Shown here piece after piece: positions 55,424 through 64,000 of a stretch of 64,000 nucleotides of DNA (within the stretch, counting starts at the first letter, position 1; every line of letters starts with the position of its first letter). A program made the translations under genes and the position numbers. Source of the stretch: Zychaea mexicana (Eukaryota; Mucoromycota; Mucoromycetes; Mucorales; Lichtheimiaceae); the NCBI RefSeq assembly GCF_025766255.1, contig NW_026516794.1, forward strand, positions 51,959-115,958, written 5' to 3'. Under the pieces are notes generated by a model. It was not told where the DNA came from, ran no database searches, and saw only the letters and a list, made by a program, of their open reading frames with translations.

Positions 55424-58400
55424 GGACATTTTCATTTCGACACACGGTTAATACTCACGATGGAATGAGCGATCATTGAACGATGACGGCCAGCTTATAT
55501 TGTACCTGTGGTTCTTAACAGGTATGCTTTTTTTTCTGCTATAGTGCATTCGTGTTATATTCTCAACGATGTGCTAATATATATAGGCAGGATCAGTCAA
55601 AGGTATTATGTTGTTGGCTCTTTCAGCCATGAGTTGTAAAGGAGTTCATGTTCAAGAAAAGAGGGACGTTTTAGGTAAAGCATAGAAAACATGATATGTA
55701 AGCAAGCGTCGAATATGATTGGCAATATACTAATTCTCTTTATTCCCTCTTAGAACCAGAGATACACGTACCTATCAATACATCATAGGGACCAAAAGAT
55801 GTGAGTATTACATACTATATATGTCTGTAAAGAAGAAACAAGAGTGGAAGAAAGTAAAACAAGGGCTAATATATAAGTATAAAGTCTATAGAGAAAGGGA
55901 TACAATAAAGGACAAAAAAAAGAAACAAGTTCAGTTATGCATTTCGATGGCGGAAGCAGGAGTTTTGGGGAACAACGGCAATGTCAGACAACTCATTGCT
56001 AATGCCTTGTGCTTCTTCGGTGAGCTTTTGCAAACGATCGGTCAGCAAGCTCAATTGTTCGTGGTTCCGTGCTTGAACCATTCTGCTTTCAAACTTGCAT
56101 TTTAAGGCAGTAATTGTTGCTGTATGCTGTTGGATTGCTTTAGCAAAACTATCTGTTGGTGATAATTCTTGCTCCATTTCGGATTGGACATCCTGCTGTT
56201 GCTGTAGGCTTGGATCAGTTGATGTGCTGGTGGCAGCAGTTTGCAATGCAGTATGCCATGCTTCCAATGATGGGCGAACTTTTACATCCTTCTCGTTCCG
56301 TTCAACAAGAAACATATGCTTGCATGGGCGATGCCAACGTTCAAAAGCAGGGCACGAGCAAGATACCATCTGCCCATCCTCGACCTTCACCTAAAAGTGC
56401 AGGAAATAAAAAAAAGTCAATACTTACCACAGGTACTTTAGAGTTATGGTAATCATCGAGGATATAAAGTGGATGAAGATGGAAGATATACTGCTTACCA
56501 TATAGGTGATGCCATCTAACTGAAAGGAGCTGACAACGAACTCGTCCTCTGTACTGACATCCACCATTGCAGACAACAGCTGTTCATCAACGGTCTCAGC
56601 CTCTATTTCCTGCACATGAAGATGCTGTTCATCCTTGCTCATACGCCCAGCTCGGTACGTTAGACGTTTGACTTCTTGCTGGACGTCAAACTCGACATTG
56701 AACGTCAGGATACTCATTAACAAGTCAAGACGATGGACACGTTTGCGCTTCAGATAGATTGTCTTCAGCTAGTTGTGCCATGACTCAACATAGTTGTTTG
56801 TCTCCATGTTCGTGTAAACTGCAGGTTGGTAGCATGCAGCCCACCGATCACAGCCTTGTTCACCAGTAACCCAGTATTTCTGAAAGTAAGTAATAAAGGG
56901 CTTTTGGTATCTACCAAAAGTAGACAAGAACTCGTGGAGCAGTTGTTGAAATGTATCAACATTACGTTCGTACATCAACGCGCGTAGCTTCTCACGGGCA
57001 ATCTGCATGGCGATGGCCTTGCTTCTACCAGGCGACGACTTGATCTTGGAACGGACGTTTTTCATCCATGAGCGCATGACATGCCAGGTGCAAAACTGGA
57101 TCGTACATGAGGGCCAGACAGCGCGGATGGCATTATCCTCAGGCAGGCTGCAGTCAATAGTGATGCGATGTGGGTTTACACCAAAAGAAGCAAGCTGATG
57201 GAACCAGGCACCAAGGGGAGCAGAGGCAGTGGTATCGGTAAAGAGGTAGGCAACTGGAACACCTCGAGCTGCAACTGGATGGCGAATAACCATGGTATAT
57301 AAAATACCATCAGAGTACTGGCTGACATCGTGAGTGGCATCAAGAGAAATAAACTTGGCATTCAAGAGCAAATTCTTCTGCCAAGGAGCAAAGAAACCGA
57401 ACGTAAAGTTATCTTCGGTAAGACACTTTACTGCTTGCTGTTGCTGGTTTTCATCAATGGTGATCTTTTCATTGATCCACACAAAATATCCGATCGATTC
57501 AAGGTGTTGCAACCACAAAGACAAAGACGAGAAGTCATCATCATCTCTCTGCGATTTCTCTTGACGATACTTGTAGTAAATGTTGTATACATCTACTGTG
57601 TTCACGTATGCTTCACGTCTGTTGTCACCAATAGTGCAGTATTCACGCTGCATATACAAGCGCACGTCACGTACGTTGTATCCCTTATGCAATTCTTGAA
57701 GGATCTTGCTCTTGATTTCTTGTGAATTGGGCAAGTACTTGACATCTTCGCCGCTACCAGGAGTATGATCTGTGACCTCCAGCAAAGAACAAATACACCT
57801 TTTCTGGCTCCTCTTCATAGCATACTGCTCTGAAGCGAGCTGGACAGCCAATCTTCTTTGATCTTTGGCGGATACGGATCGACTTTGATGCACCACCTTT
57901 GACACGATCGTTGCACACACGCACGCCTCCAGAACGATGGCAAACATAACGCTCGGACCATTTCACTTTTCTTTTACGAGCTCTTTTGGCAGGGTGGATG
58001 TCTATAAGTGATGTTATATTGTGAGATAGATTAATGCAGGTACATAATTAATTTTTCCTTATTTGTATCCATTGTTGATTTATTGTACCTCTACTTTCTT
58101 CTACTTCGTTTTCCTCAGCAACTTCTCCCGGAATCGTCGCGTCATTCGCTTGTTGGATCTCATTGCCATTGCTTTCACAGATCCAAATTCCTTTGCCATT
58201 ACGGTAGTTATTTTTCACCTAGGCAATGCCCACACACTTGAGGTGCGCGCTCAATCGTCGCTCTGTAGGTAGCAATCGGTAGCCACTCAGGAACACTCTC
58301 GTTTTCGAGGTCGAGAATAATAGGCGTGTTGCTGTTGCCGTTGGACATCGCGTGTTTTTTTAAAGCAGTAGTAGAAAAGTATGTGTATTGAAGAGGACGC

Positions 58401-59109
58401 TTGTTTATTTTTTTGATCTTTCTACTACAGACTATGCTAGGTCCGCGATTCTCATTTATTCATGATCATACTTTAACAGAATGCACAAAGGTTTTGTCTC
58501 ATATTGACATTTATCATCAGATGGTGCAATAATAAGAGATGCACGATTCCCCTCCATATATGTATTATTTTGTGTTTTAGAGATGAAGGATCCATGTAGT
58601 ATTGAAGAGACATTTTATTATAAAAGCTTTATTCATATATACTATTTATTAACGGCACTTTACAACCATAATTTTGGGTAGGGACTTACCTACACTTCTA
58701 ATATCATACCATAAGCATAAATATAGTACTCACATCTTTTGGTCCCTATGATGTGTTGACAGGTACGTGTATCTTTGGTTCTAAGAGGGAATAGAGAGAA
58801 TTAGTATATTGCCAATCATATTCGACGCTTGCTTACATATCATGTTTTCTATGCTTTACCTAAAACGTCCCTCTTTTCTTGAACACGAACTCCTTTACAA
58901 CACATTGCTGAAAGAGCTAACAACATAATACCTTTGACTGATCCTGCCTATATATATTAGCACATCGTTGAGAGTATAGCACGAATGCACTATAGCAAAA
59001 AAAAAGCATACCCGTTAAGAACCACAGATACTATATTAGCTGGCCGCCATCGTTCAATGATCGTTCATTCCATCGTGAATTGTAACTGTGTGTCGAAATG
59101 AAAATGTCC
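55424..59109 (-). mobile_element. MULE-2 with ~385-bp terminal inverted repeats
   Basis: 55424-55808 and 58727-59109 are inverted copies at roughly 90% identity, both starting GGACATTTTCATTTCGACAC. Such long inverted repeats are a Mutator hallmark. They enclose one transposase gene on the minus strand. The expected 9-bp target duplication is absent (TTTGACGTA on the left, TGTTACCCC on the right). Confidence 0.9.
55944..58350 (-). CDS. MULE-2 transposase, one frameshift and one stop
   Basis: Exon 1 starts MSNGNSNTPIILDLENESVP. A FAR1/WRKY-GCM1-like domain follows (KWSERYVCHRSGGVRVCNDR, then KIGCPARFRAVCYEEEPEKV). Catalytic core: FISLDATHDVSQYSDG (first Asp), RITIDCSLPEDNAIRAV (second Asp), FCTWHVMRSWMKNV and METNNYVESWHN. 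The SWIM finger is VSCSCPAFERWHRPCKHMFL. The C-terminus is Gln/Ser-rich with a helical tail. Faults: a frameshift near 57780 between the DNA-binding domain and HTPGSGEDVKYL, another near 58200 in exon 1, and TAG at 56767 (WHN-stop-LKTIYL, Gln-like). Otherwise the most complete MULE in the window. Confidence 0.88.
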
Positions 59110-59831
59110 TGTTACCCCGAGAACCACCCATAACAAATAAACCAAACATACAAAAGAACCACACACCAAGCGGCAAACAGAATACAATACATAACTACCG
59201 CAGCAACCGCAGCAACTCTACAACTCTCTTGCACCCCCAGATTATCAAAAGGAACAACCATAAATAGAACGAACCCTTTACCTTGTAAAGATTCGATGAA
59301 CAGCTTGTTGAATAAGAGCATTACCGCAGCATCTGCAGTAACAACAACTACCGCAGCATTGGCGTTGCGCAGCAACCGCAGCATGAATTATCTTAGACAT
59401 TATTAAATAACCAGAAAGATATAAATACCCCATCATTTTTATTTGAATAAAGACATTGAATTTCTACCTCCCACTTTGGACTTAACTTTTCAAGTGTTGT
59501 TTTCAATCACTCAAGACCTAAACATGGCTTGTTTTATCTTACATATTGTTTATTGCTCATAACTGAAGCTAAATAAAACTCTTCTATTAAGACCAGACGT
59601 AACATTCCTGCTCTTATTTCTCATTTACTTGGACAGACGTAACATTCCTGATCCTTATTCCTCATTCATTTTGGACAGACGTAACATCTCTGACCCTCAT
59701 TTATACTCACTGAGCTTAATCAAGACAACAGCTCCCTACTATTTACAACCTTGGACATAACCCATACACATTTTTACCTTACTTACACTCATATCACTTC
59801 ACAACCCGTCTGTAATAAACGATATTATTAC
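59110..59831 (+). repeat. 5' LTR/leader of retrotransposon B (boundary uncertain)
   Basis: Starts TGTTACCCC directly at the MULE-2 end. GATATAAATACCCC near 59.42 kb is followed by GAATAAAG, the TATA/polyadenylation order of an LTR. GTAACA, the inverted partner of TGTTAC, occurs at 59599-59604 and again in the next two tandem units. TGGTGCTCA at 59832-59840 could be the primer-binding site. Whether the LTR ends near 59604 or 59831 cannot be settled without the 3' LTR. Confidence 0.45.
59595..59715 (+). repeat. 40-42-bp tandem repeat, 3 units
   Basis: AGACGTAACATTCCTG begins units at 59595 and 59635, with a variant AGACGTAACATCTCTG at 59677. Each ends in a TTGGAC-like sequence. Confidence 0.8.
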
Positions 59832-60063
59832 TGGTGCTCACGACTAAACATACACATAAACCATTACGCAACTACCTGGAATACCCCAAATTCACCGTAA
59901 CACATCTAGTGCTCACTAGAGGGATAACAAGCACAATACAAGACAATTATCAAGATAACGATCTCAAGAATATTCTACTTCAAGGCATTCCACAAAACAA
60001 TCACAAGGACAAGAATCTACCTACCCGCTCGGATATCTATCAAGGACAAGAAGACAAGTCAAG

Positions 60064-60413
60064 ATGCAAAAATACATGCCAGGAGCTTTCCAAACGAACA
60101 ACGTGCGAGACGAACTTACTCTGTTGGACGACAGCACACGCTCTTCCATGCCCCCTCATTGGCTGACCTACAATGGATTCGAGCATGAAAGTTTATGCAC
60201 ATTACGCCGTGCGTTCACTTCTTACATACTCGTCACAGACGCTCGATCGGAGACAAGACGACTAGAAATTTTGCAAGGAGTATTGCAAGGACCGGCTTTA
60301 ACCTATTACCAAACTCAAGTCTTGCCTGAATTAGAGGAAGAAAGGATGAGAACAACTCCCCCGTCACAGTTACAGCAGCATTAGATTTGCTCGAAGACAA
60401 CTACGTAACTGAA
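60064..60413 (+). CDS. Gag of retrotransposon B, 5' part (split by mariner insertion)
   Basis: MQKYMPGAFQTNNVRDELTL, then ARSETRRLEILQGVLQGPAL and TYYQTQVLPELEEE, resembles a Ty3-type capsid N-terminal region. The frame as read stops at 60384, but a one-base shift near 60355 continues as VTVTAALDLLEDNYVTEY up to the mariner insertion at 60414. After the element it resumes at 62784 (DIQRFREHFYTIMQKIDESP), so both halves belong to one gene. Confidence 0.75.
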
Positions 60414-60415
60414 TA

Positions 60416-62781
60416 AGGTGCAAGTCAGCTAGAAAGGTCCCTCAGATGCAAAAAAAAATCTTAAAATAAAGTTTGGAATTGCCTTTATTGGAAATCGGAG
60501 AAATCTAAAGTTGCGGGGAGGCGACGATGGCTCTTGTACTTTTTCACTGCCCATTCAGCATGACGCATGTCGAGACCTCTGCTGTACATCTCGATAAACC
60601 TCCAGGCACGATTCTCATAATAGATCATGTGCTTGATGCTAATGCGTTTTGGAAGGTCCTTTACGTGTTGTTGCAATGATGAGAAAGAATAGTCACATTC
60701 GCGCCGAGTGATGCTTTTCATCTCGGCCCACACTCTTTCGATCCAGTTACACTCGCAATGGAATTTGGGATATAACTCGAATATCATGTGATGCTTCTCA
60801 CAAATTTCCTGCAAGAGCGACTTCTGCTGCTGGAAATCTGGTTGGAAGGCTACGATATGTACTGCGCAGCAATTGACAGTTTTCTCTTGCTTGCAATGAC
60901 GGATTAATCCCTGTGCGGGCCAAAGGTTCCTCTCCTTGAGTATGGCTTGAAGTCCCCGAGGCACACCATTAGCATCCACCATCGGCTGCACAATCCATTC
61001 TCCGTTGTTGCCATAGTAACCGCCGTTTCTTGATACAATCTGTTTTCCGCCCGGGCTCATATTCATTCTGTACGCATTAAGCGCATCATCGGGCATTGCA
61101 GAATGGTTGGAGCTCTGGTCAAAGCAGAAAACGCCAACGCAGTTAGGATGCAATCTTTGAAACTCTTCTATTGCTGATTCAAGCTGGTTGGCCATGTCGG
61201 TCTTTTTCCAATAGCCGTCGTTTTGAGCGCCAGGAATGATCGTCTTGCATGAAAAAAGACCATAGCAGGAACAAGCAAAAGCACTGAGCATGATTGCACG
61301 GCCCTGACCTTTCTTTCTGATTAGGCTCTCGTTGGAAGCCAAATACACGCCTTGCTTGCAGTCGTTGGCGTAGAAGTAGGTCTCGTCGTGTGTGACCAGT
61401 ACTTTCTCATGCTGCTAAACCCTGGTAACCGCTCGTTCTGCTTCATCATCCTCATCATACCTCGTCATGAGCTCTCTGTGCTCAAGCATTCTCGTTGCCC
61501 ATTCCTTGCGATAAATTACGACGTCTTCTCTTTCATGACCGTCGATGTATGGCGCTTGGGCTTTGTCTTCAATTTTAAACCCCCATTTCTTAAGGTATCG
61601 TCGTATGGTGGATTCAGATACGGCAATCCCAATGTGCTGTTCAGGGTTGGCCTCATCTAGTACGAGGTCATGCAGAATGAACTCTCGCAATGCAATAACT
61701 GTTCTTTTTTCGGGCTTTATTGACCTGAAAAAAGCAACGCATTTGTCCTTGATATGCTCGTCAGCAAGCATAGACGCGGTCTTGATGTAGGCTCCTTTGA
61801 CAAAAGGTGTCAATCTCCCGGTTCTCAGATACTCGTTCGCCCAACCTCGGATCCTTTTCGCAAACCGTTGACCACGATTCCAATGCAGCGTGCTCAGCTT
61901 CTCAGATGCGCCTGTCTTCTCCTCTTTTTGTGATATCATCGTAAAGTAGTGATACAACGTGGCGAAACGCGCTCTCTGCAAACGATCAACATCAGGCGTT
62001 TTTCGATATAGGTCTGCATAAGGCCTAAGCGCTGCGATTGCTGATTCGACTTTGTCGTCATCGGCCCGCTTTTCCTCTTCTTTCTTGATCTTCATCTCGA
62101 CCCTCTTTTGCCAAAACATCTCATCCACGTGTAGGCAGCCTCGCTGCATTCTCTCTCTCTTTTCATCAGCCTTTTTAACTGTGCGCTTTGAGTCTTTGGC
62201 GTAATAGGTGTTGCGTCCTTTCTTATCAGTGCCAGGAGCCCACATTAACGCGTCGCTCAGGCTTTTTTCCACGCTGACAAGGTCGACCTCAGGGATCTCC
62301 AAGTCGTATTCTTCGTTCTCGTCGTCGTCCGTGATTTCTTCTTCACTATCCTCGACATCGCTGACAGTCGCGTCTTCTTCGAGATCTTGTGTCGACTCCT
62401 GCTCTGCCGCTTGCGTTACTCGTATCTGTTTAGTGCGTTTGCCCTCAACATAGTTAGATTTGCCAATTCTGGAGCGTTTTTTCGGTCTGGCCATATTGAA
62501 TTGGTGCAATGAAAGCTAATTTAAGTAATGTATAGAGGGATGGTATGGAAGTAAAGTGCTAAAATGCTAAGTTGCCCAGCTAAAAGTGACCAAATAAGGA
62601 AACTTCAGACGTTAATTGCTCAACCAGTTTTTAAGCAAAAAAAATCAGTGGTAGTGGATTTTGTTCCTCTCCTCAAAAGCTTTCGTTTCCACTATTGTTT
62701 GCGGTGATCACGTGTGTTAATGAAAATTTATTAAGGTTTAAAGTCGGGGCTCATAAGGACCTTTCTAGCTGACTTGCACCT
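60416..62781 (-). mobile_element. IS630/Tc1-mariner-like element, 2366 bp, complete
   Basis: Perfect 25-bp terminal inverted repeats at 60416-60440 (AGGTGCAAGTCAGCTAGAAA...) and 62757-62781, flanked by TA at 60414-60415 and 62782-62783. It contains one transposase gene on the minus strand and is inserted in gag of retrotransposon B. Confidence 0.95.
60485..62509 (-). CDS. Mariner/IS630-like DDE transposase with one in-frame TAG
   Basis: Two halves in one frame are separated only by TAG at 61415-61417. The first half (start 62509, or 62494 at MARPKKRSRIGKSN with a nuclear-localisation-like PKKRSR) has an acidic region, a basic coiled helix and a helix-turn-helix-like segment (SESTIRRYLKKWGFKIED). 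Catalytic residues follow the stop: VLVTHDETYFYAND (first Asp), GVFCFDQSSNHSAM (second Asp), and HCECNWIERVWAEMK (Glu). The second Asp and Glu are 126 residues apart by my count, far longer than the 34 of classic Tc1. The spacer includes VNCCAVHIVAFQPDFQQQKS. The TAG could be a single C-to-T change; the rest is intact. Confidence 0.9.
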
Positions 62782-62783
62782 TA

Positions 62784-63702
62784 TGACATCCAACGATTCC
62801 GTGAACACTTCTACACCATAATGCAGAAGATCGATGAAAGCCCCAGATCTTTCCTCGGACGACTACGTGAAGCAGCTCATGAAGCAGGCATCATGGAAGC
62901 AAGCCAAGTACAATCTCGATTCAAAGCTGGATTACTACCCGAAATCAGAATACATTGCATTAGAAGCCGCGTATTGACGCACGAATTGGTACTTCAATAC
63001 GCTGAAGGATACTGGAATGCTGAAAGAGACAACGGAAGCATTCGCAGAGTAAACCAAAGACGAAGAGACGGCCAGACGCTCGCCGTAATGGGTGAACCCC
63101 ACAACCAACTAGACATGGAAGAAGATCAAATCTTAGATGAAAAGATCGAACAACTGGTTGAGGCAGGATACTCCCCTGCAACAGCAGCGCGAATTGCCTT
63201 CAGATCACAACAAAGAAGCAACGTGGTTCAGCAAAACAATGCCAACTACAATGCACGAAGACCAAGCTATCCACCTCGAAGTCAAAAAAGACGATACCCT
63301 TACCAACCAGGTCGACGACAAAACTACAATGACCAACAAAATGGGAATGAAAAACAACGCCCATATCAAGACCGCCGACCTTACTACAACAACAACCAGC
63401 GACAATATCAACAGCAACAAAGCCATAACAACAGACGTCCACAACAACAAAAGGACCACGATCAAAGGCAGTCGAACGGAAGACCCAACAAGAATGAGGA
63501 ACCTACCATGAGAACACTAAAAGAAGATCGACCGAGCAGTAATAGCCGACCCAATGTGTACAGCAATTTCGCACATTTGGAAGATTGATACCAAGAGGAC
63601 TACTACGACGATATTGACGATTATTGGCATTCAGAAGAAGAATACTACGACGGCCAGTATTACGAAGAACCACAAAGATACAACAAGCCAAAAAACTACT
63701 AG
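62784..63702 (+). CDS. Gag of retrotransposon B, 3' part
   Basis: Continues the capsid (SPRSFLGRLREAAHEAGIME, then VQSRFKAGLLPEIRIHCIRS) and ends in a long basic Asn/Gln/Arg-rich tail (RRPSYPPRSQKRRYPYQPGR) instead of zinc knuckles, so RNA binding probably relies on this tail. A TGA at 63586-63588 interrupts it, but the same frame continues with acidic Tyr-rich sequence (YQEDYYDDIDDYWHSEEEYY) to a TAG at 63700. The TGA may be a CGA mutation. More than 30 Gln codons here are all CAA or CAG. Confidence 0.8.
63690..63696 (+). promoter_or_regulatory. Candidate -1 ribosomal frameshift site (A AAA AAC)
   Basis: In the gag frame the codons are CCA AAA AAC TAC TAG, giving the classic slippery heptamer A_AAA_AAC two codons before the stop. 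Nine bases downstream CAGTTG (63706-63711) can pair with CAACTG (63729-63734). The -1 frame (from CTA at 63696) is open to the window end. This is the arrangement used to join Gag to Pol. Confidence 0.55.
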
Positions 63703-64000
63703 GGCCAGTTGCTCATGAGAGACGCGGTCAACTGAACGCCCCCACCAACAATAATAAACCCGCAAGGAACAGAAGAACACCCAAAAGCAAAAACAAATCC
63801 GACCTGCAACATCGAGAATATAACAATGCTCAAGACTTATACACTGTACAAAAGCGACCCTTGAGCTTAGAAAACACTGAAAAACGACGAAGTATGAGCC
63901 TGAGATCAGGATCAAAAGTCAACAAAATTGTACACGCAGACAAACCCGATCCAGCAAAGAAACGACAACGACGAGTACAATTCCAGGAACAAGAAATCAA
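63696..64000 (+). CDS. Start of Pol (or Gag-Pol linker) of retrotransposon B, -1 frame, partial
   Basis: The -1 frame after the slippery site reads LLGPVAHERRGQLNAPTNNN, then continues basic and open (RRTPKSKNKSDLQHREYNNA, later KRRSMSLRSGSKVNKIV) to the window edge. No protease motif is reached yet. The coding claim rests on the absence of stops over 101 codons and the position after gag. Confidence 0.5.

Noticed and set aside
2289..58350. Genetic code with TAA and TAG read as Gln
   Set aside because: The Gln-rich gag (over 30 Gln) and the 1292-codon Helitron frame use only CAA and CAG; stops appear only in otherwise damaged genes, and some fall on Trp and Arg codons.
63200..63465. Val/Leu-rich minus-strand frames resembling membrane proteins
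   Set aside because: Antisense of the Asn/Gln-rich Gag tail.

Overview
The window looks like a repeat-dominated chromosome segment of an early-diverging filamentous fungus, most likely in the Mucoromycota. The evidence is AT-rich DNA, short introns (about 50-100 bp, GTATGT-type donors, CTAAT-like branch sites), one clean nuclear tRNA gene, and a typically fungal set of transposons (Plavaka, KDZ, Merlin/ISXO2-like, hAT, MULE, PIF/Harbinger, piggyBac, Helitron, IS630/Tc1-mariner-like, Ty3-like LTR elements). I could not place the genus. I found no housekeeping protein gene. Nearly everything that codes is a transposon gene, whole or decayed.

Layout. 1-1977: start of an LTR retrotransposon on the minus strand (LTR, primer-binding site, gag). 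2289-3970: Merlin-1. 4284-4355: tRNA-like relic. 4625-5577: piggyBac relic. 5.8-7.0 kb: foldback elements and palindromes. 7372-11326: hAT-1. 11421-11494: tRNA-Val. 11.5-12.65 kb: LTR-like modules. 12891-13270: MITE. 14.5-16.3 kb: Plavaka-like relic. 16.3-22.56 kb: near-complete Helitron. 24.4-25.66 kb: truncated hAT-3, followed by two long palindromes and a 22-bp-period array. 26.6-29.2 kb: two hypothetical genes, one Myb/SANT-like. 29.9-32.4 kb: hAT-2 on the minus strand. 33.0-36.9 kb: KDZ gene on the minus strand. 37.2-40.5 kb: weak relics. 40.8-46.5 kb: MULE-1, split by a complete Harbinger element. 47.2-48.7 kb: internally deleted Helitron on the minus strand. 49.0-50.4 kb: unknown multi-exon gene. 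51.2-52.9 kb: Merlin-2 on the minus strand. 55.4-59.1 kb: MULE-2 with 385-bp terminal inverted repeats. 59.1-64.0 kb: second Ty3-like element whose gag is split by a complete IS630/mariner-like element and which carries a candidate -1 frameshift site.

The elements do not form a pathway. They form a nested record of insertions. Two insertions can be dated relative to their hosts, because removing the element plus one target duplication restores a reading frame (Harbinger out of MULE-1, mariner out of gag). Most premature stops in the older genes are TAA or TAG where related proteins have Gln, sometimes Trp or Arg. That fits C-to-T decay (RIP-like or methylation-driven), not a changed genetic code, because the Gln-rich gag and the 1292-codon Helitron frame contain none.

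I do not claim a new defence or metabolic system. The least explained structures are the 22-bp phased array at 25998-26462, the zinc-knuckle ORF carried by both Helitron copies, the LTR-like modules with 47-bp inverted ends beside the tRNA gene, and the unrecognised multi-exon gene at 49-50 kb.
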